Positions 1 to 10,392 of a stretch of 64,000 bases of DNA are shown here, piece by piece; the stretch's first letter is position 1; every line of letters begins with the position of its first letter. The stretch is taken from NCBI RefSeq assembly GCF_026712245.1, contig NZ_JAPPUY010000001.1, positions 806,001-870,000 of the forward strand. Reading direction: 5' to 3'. Position numbers and translations under genes: made by a program. Origin of the DNA: Roseateles hydrophilus (GTDB taxonomy: Bacteria > Pseudomonadota > Gammaproteobacteria > Burkholderiales > Burkholderiaceae_C). The notes below the pieces were generated by a model. The model was not told the origin of the DNA. It made no database searches and saw nothing but the letters and a program-made list of their open reading frames with translations.

Positions 1-1254
1 CTGCGCACCCAGGCCGTGGCCACGGTGGGGCTGGCGCCGCTGAGCCTGGTGTGCTTCGCGCAGCTGTCGGCCGTGGGCCTGCTGGCCAACCTGGTGGCCA
101 TCCCGGTCATCAGCTTCCTGATCACGCCGCTGGCCTTGCTGGGCGGGTTGGCACCGCCGCTGTGGGCGCTGGCCGCGTGGATCACGCAGGGGCTGATGGC
201 CTGGCTGCAGCTGCTGGTGGCGCTGCCCGGCGCGGTGTGGTGGCTGCCGGCGGCGCCGCCATGGGCGCAGGCGCTGGCCTTGCTGGGCGCGGGGCTGGTG
301 GTGCTGCGGCTGCCCTGGCGGCTGCGGCTGGTGGGGCTGGCCCTGCTGGTGCCGCTGCTGTGGCCTGCCGTGCCGCGGCCGCCGCCGGGCGAGTTCGAGC
401 TGCTGGCGGCCGATGTGGGGCAGGGCAATGCGGTGCTGGTGCGCACCGCCGGGCGCACGCTGCTGTTCGACACCGGCCCGGCTTACTCGCCCGGTGCCGA
501 TGCCGGCGAGCGCGTGCTGCTGCCGCTGTTGCGGCGCCTGGGCGTGCGGCAGCTGGATCTGCTGATGCTCAGCCACCGCGACACCGACCACGTCGGCGGC
601 GCTGCGACGCTGATGCAGGCGCTGCCGGTGGCCGAGCTGCGCAGCTCGCTGGCGCCCGATCACCCGCTGCAGCGCCCGCCGGCCGCCGCGCGGCGCTGCG
701 AGGCCGGCCAGGGCTGGGTGTGGGACGGCGTGCGCTTTGAGCTGCTGCACCCGCGCCCGCAGGACTTTGATGCCGGCCTCAAGCCCAACGACCTGTCCTG
801 CGTGCTGCGCATCACCGCCGCTTCGGGCCGGCGCGCGCTGCTGCTGGGCGACCTGGAGGCGGGGCAGGAGCGGGCGCTGGTGCAGCGGGAGGCTGAGTTG
901 CGCGCTGACGTCATGCTGGTGCCGCACCACGGCAGCAAGACGTCCTCCAGCGAGCCCCTGCTGGCCGCCGTGCAGCCCTCGGTGGCGCTGGTGCAGGCCG
1001 CGTACCGCAGCCGCTTCGGCCACCCGGCGCCCGCGGTGCTGGCCCGCTACCAGGCCGCCGGCATCGCCGTCGTGGAAAGCGCCACCTGCGGCGCCTGGCG
1101 CTGGCAGAGCGATGTGCCGCCAGCGGCGGGCCAGTGCGAGCGCGAGCGGCGCCCGCGCTACTGGCAGGACCGGCGCAGCACCAGCGCCGCCATGCCCATG
1201 GGCCCGGCGCCCGAGATCGCGACGCCCGACGCGGATGCCTGGCCGGCTTACTGA
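1..1254 (+). CDS. comEC: ComEC/Rec2 DNA uptake channel, C-terminal part (5' end outside window)
   Basis: Inner-membrane channel that carries single-stranded DNA into the cytoplasm during natural transformation. The frame is open from base 1, so the gene begins upstream; about 417 codons are visible of the 750-850 usual for the family. The first ~130 residues are hydrophobic helices of the competence domain. From about residue 140 there is a metallo-beta-lactamase-like domain with DVGQGNAVLV, the metal motif SHRDTDHVGG and VPHHGSKTSSSE. The last 7 bases overlap the 3' end of the convergent mltB gene. The fold and motifs make the family assignment safe; whether this strain is transformable cannot be read from the window. 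Confidence 0.93.
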   Translation: MRTQAVATVGLAPLSLVCFAQLSAVGLLANLVAIPVISFLITPLALLGGLAPPLWALAAWITQGLMAWLQLLVALPGAVWWLPAAPPWAQALALLGAGLVVLRLPWRLRLVGLALLVPLLWPAVPRPPPGEFELLAADVGQGNAVLVRTAGRTLLFDTGPAYSPGADAGERVLLPLLRRLGVRQLDLLMLSHRDTDHVGGAATLMQALPVAELRSSLAPDHPLQRPPAAARRCEAGQGWVWDGVRFELLHPRPQDFDAGLKPNDLSCVLRITAASGRRALLLGDLEAGQERALVQREAELRADVMLVPHHGSKTSSSEPLLAAVQPSVALVQAAYRSRFGHPAPAVLARYQAAGIAVVESATCGAWRWQSDVPPAAGQCERERRPRYWQDRRSTSAAMPMGPAPEIATPDADAWPAY

Positions 1255-2324
1255 GCGGCTTGCTGAGGCGCTGCCTGCGCGGCCGTGCGCGCCCGTGCCA
1301 CGGCCTGCCCCAGCTCGATGACACCCAGCGCGTAGTAGGCCGACCAGTTGTAGCGCGTCACCACCCAGAAGTTCTGCGTGCCCAGCAGCGGCGTGGTGGC
1401 CTGGCCGCCGTTCTGCAGCTCGATGACGGCCAGCGGGCCGGCGTGACTGCGGGCGGCCTCAGGCAGCGTGGCGCCAGCGGCCTGCAGCTCGGCGGCGCTG
1501 AAGCTGGGCTTGATGTCGGGGGCCAGCAGGCGGGCGCGCGCGGCAGGGTCCTCGGGCAGTGTGATGTCGTAGTGCGTGGGCTGGCCGGCCTGCCAGCCGA
1601 AGGCGGCCAGGTAGTGGGCCACGCTGCCGATGGCGTCCACCGGGCTGGCCATCAGGTTGATGTGGCCGTCGCCGTCGAAGTCCACCGCGTACTTGCGCCA
1701 GCTGCCGGGCATGAACTGCGGCCAGCCCAAGGCACCGGCATAGCTGCCGCGCACGTCCTCCGGGGCCAGGCCTTGCTCGCGCGTGAGCCGCAGGAACTCG
1801 GCCAGCTCGGCACGGAAGAAGGCCTGCCGCTCGGCCGCCCGCGGGTGGGCGGCAGGGAAGTCGAAGGCCAGCGTGGCCAGCGCGTCCAGCACCTTGAAGC
1901 CGCCGGTGATGCGGCCGTAGTAGGTCTCCACGCCGACGATGCCGACGACGACCTCGGCCGGCACGCCCCAGCGCGCCTGGGCGCGGGCCAGCGCGTCCTC
2001 GTGCTGGCGCCAGAAGGCCAGGCCGGCCTCGATGCGGGCGGGCTCGACGAAGCGGTCGCGGTAGGCGCCCCAGTTCTTGGCGCTGGGCGCGCTGGCGGGC
2101 AGGATGAGCTGGCGCACCTTGGGCAGGTGGCGGGCCGCCGCGAGCTGGCGGCGCAGCGCGGCGGCGTTCCAGCCCTCGGCGGCGGCCAGCTCGTTGGCAA
2201 AGGCCACCAACGCCGGCCGCGTGCCCAGCGGCTTCAGCGGCGGTTCGCGGCGGGGCTTGGCGTCGGCAAGGGCAGGGGCCGCCAGCAGCAGGGCGGCGGC
2301 GAGGCAGTGGGCGAGGCGGTTCAC
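1248..2324 (-). CDS. mltB: Lytic murein transglycosylase B (MltB family)
   Basis: Cleaves the MurNAc-GlcNAc bond of peptidoglycan, forming 1,6-anhydro ends, in the periplasm or at the outer membrane. The product is 358 residues. It has a hydrophobic signal peptide ending near ALADA, the catalytic-glutamate motif VGVETYYGRITG, the SYAGALGWPQFMPGSW block and the EF-hand-like calcium loop DFDGDGHINL typical of Slt35/MltB. The start is taken as GTG at 2324, because it directly precedes the signal peptide; the upstream extension is shadow sequence. No lipobox cysteine is seen at the cleavage site, so it may be a soluble periplasmic form rather than a lipoprotein. Confidence 0.9.
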   Translation of the reverse strand: MNRLAHCLAAALLLAAPALADAKPRREPPLKPLGTRPALVAFANELAAAEGWNAAALRRQLAAARHLPKVRQLILPASAPSAKNWGAYRDRFVEPARIEAGLAFWRQHEDALARAQARWGVPAEVVVGIVGVETYYGRITGGFKVLDALATLAFDFPAAHPRAAERQAFFRAELAEFLRLTREQGLAPEDVRGSYAGALGWPQFMPGSWRKYAVDFDGDGHINLMASPVDAIGSVAHYLAAFGWQAGQPTHYDITLPEDPAARARLLAPDIKPSFSAAELQAAGATLPEAARSHAGPLAVIELQNGGQATTPLLGTQNFWVVTRYNWSAYYALGVIELGQAVARARTAAQAAPQQAAQ

Positions 2325-2358
2325 GCCGCCAGCATAAGGCGCCGCCGCAGGGCGCAGG

Positions 2359-2985
2359 CTAGCGGCTGGCGACCAGCCGCAGGCCCAGCCCGATGAACAC
2401 CGTGCCGGCCAGCCGGTCCAGCACGCGGGCACTGCCGGGCACGCGCTGCAGCCAGGCGCCCACGTGGCCGGAGAACCAGCCCAGCAGCCCGAACAGCACG
2501 GCCGCCTGTGCCGTGAACAGCAGGCCCAGCAGGCCCAGCTGCGCGGCCACCGGCCCCTGCGTGGGCACGACGAACTGCGGCAGGAAGGCCAGGAAGAACA
2601 GCGCCACCTTGGGGTTGATCGCATTGGCCACCAGGCCTTGCGTGAACAGCCGGCGCAGGGGCGTGGCGTCATGTCCGGCGTCGCCCGCCGCCGCCCGGCC
2701 GGCATGGCGCCAGGCGCCCACGCCCAACCAGATCAGGTAGGCGCCGCCGGCCCAGGTCAGGGCCTGCAGCGCCCATGGCGACGCGGCCACCAGCGCCCCG
2801 ATGCCGACCACGGCCAGCAGCGTGTGGCTCAGGCAGCCCAAGGCGCAGCCCAGCCCGAACACCATGCCGGCCCGCCGGCCGCGCGCCATGCCTAGGCTCA
2901 GCACCATGAGGTTGTCGGGGCCGGGCGAGGCGGTGAGCAGCAGGGCGGCGGCGAGGAAGGCGAGGGTCTGGGGCAGGTCCAGCAT
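2359..2985 (-). CDS. LysE/RhtB family amino-acid exporter
   Basis: Predicted inner-membrane exporter of amino acids or related small metabolites. The 208-residue protein has about six hydrophobic segments. The family signature ASPGPDNLMV lies near residues 19-28 and is followed by GMARGRRAGMVFGLG, as in LysE/RhtB transporters. The length is standard for the family. It is followed after 34 bases by mltB on the same strand, so the two could be co-transcribed. The substrate cannot be predicted from sequence; homoserine, threonine, lysine or leucine-type substrates are all known in the family. Confidence 0.88.
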   Translation of the reverse strand: MLDLPQTLAFLAAALLLTASPGPDNLMVLSLGMARGRRAGMVFGLGCALGCLSHTLLAVVGIGALVAASPWALQALTWAGGAYLIWLGVGAWRHAGRAAAGDAGHDATPLRRLFTQGLVANAINPKVALFFLAFLPQFVVPTQGPVAAQLGLLGLLFTAQAAVLFGLLGWFSGHVGAWLQRVPGSARVLDRLAGTVFIGLGLRLVASR

Positions 2986-3169
2986 GGGTCGTGGCGTGTT
3001 CAGTCGAGGGCGTCGTGCATGGGGCTTTGAAGCGGAACTCCGGGTCGAACAGGTGCACGCCCGGGCCGCCGCGCCCGGACAGCGCCTGCGGCAGCGGAGT
3101 GTGCATCACGGCCTCGCGGCGCGGCCCACACCACGGCGCTGGCGTGCAGCGCCGCGCGTGTTCACGCCC

Positions 3170-5188
3170 TCAGCGTCGCGCCGGCAGCGCCGCCAGCGCC
3201 CGCCGGAAGTCGGCCCAGGCCGGCGCGGGCCGGCCGTCGCCGTAGCGCGCGGCATGCAGTTGCAGCAGCCAGTCGCAGGCGGCCTGGGCCGCCGGGCCGT
3301 GGCGTTGCTGCAGCCGCTGGGCCCAGCCGGCCGGGCTTTCGTGCGGCGGCGCTTCCACGCCCAAGGCGGCCAGCCGGGCGGCGATGCGCGCCCGCTGCCG
3401 GCTCCACGCATCGTGCGGGCGGCTGTTCCAGCGCAGCCAGGCCAGCCCGAGCAGCGCCGTCAGGAAGATGACGCCGGCCAGCGCCTGGCCCAGCGCGCTC
3501 CAGTCCGGGCGCTCGAAGCCGAGCTGCTTGAGCAGGTCGAACTGGTTCTGCCGCGAATAGTTCAGCACCAGCTGCTGCCAGCGGTTGTTGACCGTCTCCC
3601 AGCCGTTGCGCAGCGCGCGCCACAGTGTCGGGTTCAGCTGGCCCACCAGGCCGGGCTGCGGCTGCAGGGCCAGGCCTTGCGTGACGCGGTTGGGCGCCAC
3701 GGCAGCGGTGGGGTCGCTGCGCAGCCAGCCCTTGCCCTGCACCCAGTACTCGGCCCAGGCGTGGGCATTGGCGTTGCGCACGACGAGGTAGCCGTCCTGC
3801 GGGTCGGCGTCCCAGCCCTGGAAGCCGGTGACGATGCGCGCCGGCACGCCCATGGCCCGCATGATGACGACGAAGGCCGACGCGAAGTGCTCGCAGAAGC
3901 CCAGCCGGCGGTCCAGCCAGAACTCGTCGATGACATGCGGCGTCTGCTCGCCATAGCGGCCAGGGGACAGTGTGTAGGTGAAGTCCTCGGTGCGCACATG
4001 GGCCAGCAGCGCGGCGGCCAGGGCCTCGGCGCGTTCGGCCGGCGGCAGCGCCGTGAAGCGCGGCTGCGTGGCCAGCGCCAGCGCCCAGGCCAGCGTGCGC
4101 GGGTTGGCGCCGGGCGGCAGCTCGGTCAGCGCCGCGTACTGCAGCCGGTTGAGCTGCTGGCCGGCGCGCCAGCCCAGGTGGGCGGTGGCGGTGAAGCGCA
4201 GCCGCTCGGTGATGGGGCGGGGCGCCAGCCATTGCAGCTCGGGCCCGCGCTGCACGGCCAGGTCGGGCAAGGCCAGCGCGGTGCCGGGGCTCATCTCCAG
4301 CAGCGGCAGCACGGGAATGCGCAGCGGCTCCAGCGTGGCCTCGTAGCGCAGCGCCGGGCCCTGGGTGAGCAGGTCGTCGTTGCCGCGCAGCCAGGCCTGG
4401 CTGGGGCGGGTGTCGGGGGCGCGCCAGGTCTTGCCGTCGAAGCGCGTCAGCACCGGGCCGCGGAAGTAGCGCTGGTCGGGCGGCGGCGTTGGGCCGTCGA
4501 ACTTCAGGCGCATGGCGATGCTGTCGTCGTTGGCGATCTCGCTCATCGCGCCGAACTCCAGCTGGTTGCTCAGGCCCGTCTTGCCGATCTGCTCGGTGGG
4601 CACGCCCCACAGCGGCGCGATGCGCGGGAACAGCACGAACAGCAACACCATCACCGGCAGGCCCAGCGCCGTGGTGCTGGCGGCGCGGCGCGCGGCGATG
4701 GCGATGCTGGGTACGCCCGTGGGCATCTGCGCCAGCACCACCGCCGCCAGCAGCCCCCACAGCGACAGCAGCGCACCGGCCGCCGTCAGCAGCGACTGCG
4801 AGTACAGAAACTGCGTCAGCACCAGGAAGAAGCCGAGGAAGAACACGACGAAGGCGTCGCGCCGGGCGCGCAGTTCCAGCGTCTTTAGCGCCATCAGCAC
4901 GGTCAGCAGCGTGATGCCGGCCTCGCGGCCGATCAGCGTGCGGAAGGTCAGCCAGGTCAGCACCGCGTACACCAGCGCGATGGCCAGCAAGGCCCAGCGG
5001 CTGGGCAGCGGCCGCTGGCGCCAGGCGATGTGGGCACGCCAGGCCAGCACCAGGCCGGTCAGGCCGGTGGCCCACAGCGGCAGGTGGCTGGCGTGCGGCG
5101 CCATGACGGCCGTGATGACGGCCAGCAGGAAGAAGCTGTCGCGCGCGTCGCGTGGCAGGCGGCTCCACCAGCGTTGCAGGCCGTTCAT
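3170..5188 (-). CDS. tgpA: TgpA-like membrane transglutaminase (DUF3488 / transglutaminase core / DUF4129)
   Basis: Membrane protein with a periplasmic transglutaminase-like thiol enzyme domain; the Pseudomonas TgpA homologue is important for viability. The product is 672 residues. Residues 1-170 form several membrane helices (DUF3488). A soluble domain then carries the catalytic triad: Cys near residue 432 in GFCEHFASAF, His in NANAHAWAEYW and Asp in RSDPTAAV. A further helix lies near residue 560, before the C-terminal cytoplasmic DUF4129 region. ATG at 5188 is chosen because it overlaps the stop of the upstream DUF58 gene as ATGA, giving translational coupling. The usual third partner, moxR, is present but displaced to 8430-9362. 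Confidence 0.9.
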   Translation of the reverse strand: MNGLQRWWSRLPRDARDSFFLLAVITAVMAPHASHLPLWATGLTGLVLAWRAHIAWRQRPLPSRWALLAIALVYAVLTWLTFRTLIGREAGITLLTVLMALKTLELRARRDAFVVFFLGFFLVLTQFLYSQSLLTAAGALLSLWGLLAAVVLAQMPTGVPSIAIAARRAASTTALGLPVMVLLFVLFPRIAPLWGVPTEQIGKTGLSNQLEFGAMSEIANDDSIAMRLKFDGPTPPPDQRYFRGPVLTRFDGKTWRAPDTRPSQAWLRGNDDLLTQGPALRYEATLEPLRIPVLPLLEMSPGTALALPDLAVQRGPELQWLAPRPITERLRFTATAHLGWRAGQQLNRLQYAALTELPPGANPRTLAWALALATQPRFTALPPAERAEALAAALLAHVRTEDFTYTLSPGRYGEQTPHVIDEFWLDRRLGFCEHFASAFVVIMRAMGVPARIVTGFQGWDADPQDGYLVVRNANAHAWAEYWVQGKGWLRSDPTAAVAPNRVTQGLALQPQPGLVGQLNPTLWRALRNGWETVNNRWQQLVLNYSRQNQFDLLKQLGFERPDWSALGQALAGVIFLTALLGLAWLRWNSRPHDAWSRQRARIAARLAALGVEAPPHESPAGWAQRLQQRHGPAAQAACDWLLQLHAARYGDGRPAPAWADFRRALAALPARR

Positions 5189-6168
5189 GCGCTGAACCCC
5201 GCGAGCAGTTGCAGGCAGGCCTGGCGGTGGGCGGCGCCCAGCGCGGGCGCCATCTCGCGGCCGCCCAAGCGCAGGCCGTAGGGCTGGCCCAGGCGCTCGG
5301 CGGCCAGCACCCAGGCCGTCAGGCGTGACAGCCGGGCTTCGATGTCGCGGCCGGGGGTGTCGCGCCAGTCCAGCCACAGGTCCCGTGCCAGCGGGGCCTC
5401 GGTCTCGCGCACCCACAGCGGCAGGCCCTGGTCCAGCGCCAGCGCGGACTTGCGCCACAGGATCTGCTTCAGCGAGTCGCCGCGGCGGTAGCTGCGCACG
5501 CCGGAAAAGTCGGTGCCCTGCGTGGACTGCCGCGTCGAGGCGGCTTCGCCGGCGCCGGCCTCGGCCTGGGCGGGGAAGGCGGGCGGCTGCGCCTCGGCGC
5601 GCGGGTAGACCCACACCTGCGCCGCCGGCCGCCAGTAGCTCCAGGCACGGAAGAAGCCCAGCGGGAAGCGCGTGGCGACCACCAGCCGGGGCAGCGCCCG
5701 CAGCCCGCGTTGCGCGGCCGGCAGGCGCAGCTGCAGCACGGCGTGGCCGCGCGCCGGCACGTCCACCCAGGCGGGTTCGCTGGCGCCGTCGTCCAGCTGG
5801 GCGCTGACGGCGATGCCGAAGCGCTCGCGCCCCGGGTTGTGCAGGCGCAGCTCCAGCGCGTAGTCGTCGCCGGCATGCACGCCCTCGGGCGCGCGCAGGT
5901 CCATCTGCAGGCCGCGCAGGTTGGCGTGCGTGGTGTGCATGGACGCGAGGCCCGCGCCGGTCAGCGCAAAGGTCAGCGCGTATCCCAGGCTGAGCTGTTC
6001 ATTGATGCTGGCCAGCAGCAGCACGCCCAGCGTGGCGCAGAAAGCCAGGCCGGCCGGCGTGGGCAGGATGTAGGTGTTGCGCTGCGTGGTGAGGTGGGTA
6101 TCGGCCACCGGCTGGCGGGCCTGCCACCAGGCCTGCCAGCGCTGGCGTGCCAACTGCATGGGGTTCAT
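5185..6168 (-). CDS. DUF58 domain-containing membrane protein
   Basis: Member of the DUF58 family, which is almost always encoded with a MoxR AAA+ ATPase and a transglutaminase-like protein. Together they form a putative chaperone/assembly module for envelope proteins. The product is about 327 residues. Two hydrophobic helices lie near residues 35-75, followed by a beta-rich region. The DUF58 signature is QGTDFSGVRSYRRGDS followed by LKQILWRKSA near residues 215-240. The start is taken at 6168 (MNPMQLARQ), with an alternative 16 codons upstream. Its stop overlaps the tgpA start by four bases. The biochemical role of the family is not established. Confidence 0.87.
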   Translation of the reverse strand: MNPMQLARQRWQAWWQARQPVADTHLTTQRNTYILPTPAGLAFCATLGVLLLASINEQLSLGYALTFALTGAGLASMHTTHANLRGLQMDLRAPEGVHAGDDYALELRLHNPGRERFGIAVSAQLDDGASEPAWVDVPARGHAVLQLRLPAAQRGLRALPRLVVATRFPLGFFRAWSYWRPAAQVWVYPRAEAQPPAFPAQAEAGAGEAASTRQSTQGTDFSGVRSYRRGDSLKQILWRKSALALDQGLPLWVRETEAPLARDLWLDWRDTPGRDIEARLSRLTAWVLAAERLGQPYGLRLGGREMAPALGAAHRQACLQLLAGFSA

Positions 6169-6352
6169 CTGCGGGATGTTGCCTGCTCGGGAGAGTCCGT
6201 GGCCGCGGTCCGTCAATGGCCGGGGGACTCATCATGCAACAGGCCACTGTCGCCAGCCCCGCTGACGCCTGTGCGACAAGACCTTTGGCACATCACGGTG
6301 GCGCACGTTTTGCGCTAGCCTGACTCACCAACCTTCACTTCGTGATTCACCA

Positions 6353-8401
6353 ATGAAGCACCTTCCCTCCCTGCTCGCCATCGCCGTGGGCCTCGCCTTC
6401 AGCGCTGGCGCCTCGCCCGCGCTGGCTGCCGGCGCCAAGCCGCAGCTCGGCAGCTTCGGCGTCGAACTGGCCAACCGCGACACCTCGGTGAAGCCGGGCG
6501 ACGACTTCGACCGTTACGCCAACGGCGCGTGGTCGGACAGCTATGCGCTCAAGGACTACGAGACCCGCTACGGCTCGTTCAACGCGCTGTCTGACCGGGC
6601 CGAGGAGCAGACCCGCGCCATCGTCGAGGAGCTGCTGGCGCGCAAGGACCTGAAGCCCGGCAGCAACGAGCAGAAGGTGCGCGATTACTACGCCAGCTAC
6701 ATGAACAAGGCGGCGCGCGACGCTGCCGGCATCAAGCCGCTGCTGCCCACGCTGCAGCGCATCGAGCGCATCGACTCGCTGGCCAAGCTGACCGCCGCCT
6801 TCGGCAGCGCCAGCATGGACGGCACGGCCACGCCGGTGGGCGCCGGCATCACGCTGGACCGCAAGGACCCGAACCGCTACCTCGTCTCGATCGGCGTGGG
6901 CGGCCTGGGCCTGCCCGACAAGGATTTCTACGTCAACCCGGCGCCGCGCTTCGTGCAGATCCGCGCCGCCTACCTGGAGCACGTGCAGAAGATGCTGGGC
7001 TTCGCCGGTGTGCAGGATGCCAAGGCGCGCGCCGAGGCCATCGTGGCGCTGGAGGCCGAGATCGCCAGCAAGCACTGGGACCGTGCCCAGCTGCGCGACC
7101 GCGACCGCACCTACAACCTGCGCACCTTCGCGCAGCTGCAGCAGGAGTTCCCGGGCTACGACTGGGCGGCCCATTTCGCCGCCAGCGGCATCACCAAGCC
7201 GCCCGCCGAGGTCAACGTCAGCACGCCCAGCGCGGTGCTGCCGCTGCTGGACGTGATCGCCAAGACGCCGCTGAACGTCTGGCGCGACTATCTGAGCTTC
7301 CACGCGGTGCGCAACCACGCCCCGCTGCTGAGCACCGGGATCGACGAAGCGGCCTTCGCCTTCAATGGCGGCGTGCTGCAGGGCCAGAAGGCGCAGCGTG
7401 AAGCCTGGAAGCGCGGCATTGCCCAGCTCAACGGCATCGGCGATGCGGTGGGCCAGGTCTACGTGGCCCGCCACTTCAAGCCCGAGGCCAAGGCGGCGAT
7501 GGACACGCTGGTCGAGAACCTGCGCAAGGCGCTGCGTCTGAACATCCAGAAGCTCGACTGGATGGGCGAGGCGACCAAGGCCGAGGCCTATCGCAAGCTG
7601 GAGACCTTCAACCCCAAGATCGGCTACCCGAAGAAGTGGCGTGACTACGCCGGCGTCAACATCGTGGCCGACGACCTGATGGCCAACGTGCTGTCCGTGC
7701 GCCGCTATGCCATCAACGACCAGCTGCGCCGCCTGGGCACCAAGCCCGACCGCGACGAATGGTTCATGACGCCGCAGACGGTCAACGCCTACTACAACGC
7801 GTCCTTCAACGAGATCGTGTTCCCGGCCGGCATCCTGCAGCCGCCCTTCTTCGACCTCAATGCCGACCCGGCCGTGAACTACGGGGCCATCGGTGGCGTG
7901 ATCGGCCACGAGATGGGTCATGGCTTCGACGACCAGGGCTCCAAGTCGGACTACGCCGGCATCCAGCGCAACTGGTGGACCGACGAAGACCGCGCGCGCT
8001 TCGAGGCCCGCACCAAGGCCCTGGTGGCGCAGTACAACAGCTACTGCCCGCTGCCCAATCAGTGCGTCAACGGCCAGTTGGCGCTGGGCGAAAACATCGG
8101 CGACCTTGGCGGCCTGTCCATGGCCTACACGGCTTACCGGCTGAGCCTGAACGGCAAGGAAGCACCGGTGATCGACGGTCTGACCGGCGACCAGCGCTTC
8201 TTCCTGGCCTGGGCACAGGTCTGGAAGTCCAAGTACCGCGACGAGGCCATGCTCAACCAGCTCAAGGTCGGCCCGCATTCGCCGCCGACCTTCCGCGTCA
8301 ACGGCCCGCTGCGCAACCTCGACGAGTGGTACCGCGCCTTTGACGTGAAGCCGGGCGACAAGCTCTACCTGCCGCCGGAGCAGCGCGTGCGCATCTGGTA
8401 A
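6353..8401 (+). CDS. M13 family zinc metallopeptidase (neprilysin/PepO-like)
   Basis: Secreted or periplasmic endopeptidase that acts on oligopeptides. The 682-residue protein has a cleavable signal peptide (residues 1-25, ending ALAA). The M13 N-terminal helical domain begins with the DDFDRYANGAW block. The catalytic zinc motif HEMGH is at residue 519, preceded by NAYYNASFNEIVFPAG, and the third zinc ligand lies in GENIGDLGG at about residue 580. The C-terminus ends RVRIW, as is typical of M13. The gene sits between the DUF58 gene and moxR but in the opposite orientation, and converges on moxR with a 28-base gap. No weakness is seen in the reading frame. Confidence 0.94.
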   Translation: MKHLPSLLAIAVGLAFSAGASPALAAGAKPQLGSFGVELANRDTSVKPGDDFDRYANGAWSDSYALKDYETRYGSFNALSDRAEEQTRAIVEELLARKDLKPGSNEQKVRDYYASYMNKAARDAAGIKPLLPTLQRIERIDSLAKLTAAFGSASMDGTATPVGAGITLDRKDPNRYLVSIGVGGLGLPDKDFYVNPAPRFVQIRAAYLEHVQKMLGFAGVQDAKARAEAIVALEAEIASKHWDRAQLRDRDRTYNLRTFAQLQQEFPGYDWAAHFAASGITKPPAEVNVSTPSAVLPLLDVIAKTPLNVWRDYLSFHAVRNHAPLLSTGIDEAAFAFNGGVLQGQKAQREAWKRGIAQLNGIGDAVGQVYVARHFKPEAKAAMDTLVENLRKALRLNIQKLDWMGEATKAEAYRKLETFNPKIGYPKKWRDYAGVNIVADDLMANVLSVRRYAINDQLRRLGTKPDRDEWFMTPQTVNAYYNASFNEIVFPAGILQPPFFDLNADPAVNYGAIGGVIGHEMGHGFDDQGSKSDYAGIQRNWWTDEDRARFEARTKALVAQYNSYCPLPNQCVNGQLALGENIGDLGGLSMAYTAYRLSLNGKEAPVIDGLTGDQRFFLAWAQVWKSKYRDEAMLNQLKVGPHSPPTFRVNGPLRNLDEWYRAFDVKPGDKLYLPPEQRVRIW

Positions 8402-8429
8402 GTGCGGCGCAATGGGGCGTCCCGCGGCG

Positions 8430-9362
<933 letters not shown>

Positions 9363-9393
9363 GGGCCCAGACCATATCAAGAGACTCCGGCCC

Positions 9394-10329
9394 ATGCCCA
9401 CCGCGTATTTCAATCCCCCCGAATGCCGTCGCCACGACATGGGCGACGGCCACCCCGAATGCCCCGAGCGCTTGGCCGCCATCGATGACTGGCTGATCGC
9501 GTCCGGCGTGGCACCTGCACTGCTGCATGTGGACACCCGGCCGGTGGACCTGAAGGCCGTGGAGCGGGCGCACACGCACGGCTACGTGGCCGAGATTGGC
9601 GAGCTGCTGCGCGGCTGTGCCGAGCGCGGCGAGCGCTGCGCGGTGGACCCCGACACGTCGGCCAATGCCCACACCTGGGCGGCCGTGCAGATGGCGGCCG
9701 GCGCGGCCGTGCAGGCCACCGACCTCGTCATCGACGGCCAGGCCGACAACGCCTTCTGTGCCGTGCGCCCGCCCGGCCACCACGCCACGCGCGACCAGAG
9801 CATGGGCTTTTGCTTCTTCAATAACGTGGCCGTCGCGGCGCGCCACGCGCTCGACGACCGTGGCCTGCAGCGCGTGGCCATCGTGGACTTCGACGTGCAC
9901 CACGGCAATGGCACCGAGGACATCGTCGCGGGCGATGAGCGCGTGCTGATGGTCAGCCTGTTCCAGCATCCGCTGTACCCGTACAACGGTGCGGTGCCGA
10001 AAGGCACCAACATGGTCAATGTGCCGGTGCCGGCCTACACGCGGGGTGCCGAGGTGCGCGAGATCATCGAGGCGATGTGGCTGCCGGCGCTTGAGCGCTT
10101 CAAACCGCAGATGATCTTCATCTCGGCCGGCTTCGACGCCCACCGCGAGGACGAGCTGGGGCAACTGGGGCTGGTGGAAGCTGACTACGAGTGGATCACG
10201 CTCAAGCTCAAGGACGTGGCCGCGCGCCATGCCAAGGGCCGCATCGTCTCGGTGCTGGAGGGCGGCTACCACCTCGGCGCGCTGGCGCGCAGCGTGGGCG
10301 TGCACCTGCGGGTGCTGGCCGATCTCTGA
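9394..10329 (+). CDS. Histone deacetylase family (acetylpolyamine amidohydrolase-like) protein
   Basis: Zinc-dependent deacetylase of the arginase/HDAC fold. Bacterial members act on acetylated polyamines or other small acetylamides, or on proteins. The product is 311 residues, with RRHDMGDGHPECPERL near the N-terminus, the active-site His-His block PPGHHATRDQSMGFCFFNN, zinc ligands in VDFDVHHGNGTED and the third ligand in SAGFDAHREDELG. ATG at 9394 is preferred, as a purine-rich AAGAGA lies about 10 bases upstream; an in-frame ATG at 9361 overlaps the divergent moxR start. The substrate is not predictable from sequence alone. Confidence 0.92.
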   Translation: MPTAYFNPPECRRHDMGDGHPECPERLAAIDDWLIASGVAPALLHVDTRPVDLKAVERAHTHGYVAEIGELLRGCAERGERCAVDPDTSANAHTWAAVQMAAGAAVQATDLVIDGQADNAFCAVRPPGHHATRDQSMGFCFFNNVAVAARHALDDRGLQRVAIVDFDVHHGNGTEDIVAGDERVLMVSLFQHPLYPYNGAVPKGTNMVNVPVPAYTRGAEVREIIEAMWLPALERFKPQMIFISAGFDAHREDELGQLGLVEADYEWITLKLKDVAARHAKGRIVSVLEGGYHLGALARSVGVHLRVLADL

Positions 10330-10392
10330 GCCCTCGTTTCCCGATCTTGTTTGACGACCTTCGCGGCCGCGCCGTGCGGCCCGCGCCTTGAA

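Noticed and set aside
51-740. Long second-frame reading frame inside comEC, Ala/Gly-rich
   Set aside because: It is a GC-rich shadow of the comEC frame with low-complexity composition and no family motif.
2986-3109. Minus-strand frame upstream of the LysE-type gene reading GVHLFDPEFRFKAP
   Set aside because: It runs into the LysE gene in another frame, has no ribosome site and matches no family I recognise; a decayed gene end is possible but unsupported.
6347-8278. 643-codon minus-strand frame opposite the M13 peptidase
   Set aside because: It is the antisense of a clearly coding gene with all catalytic motifs; composition is typical of antisense GC-rich frames.
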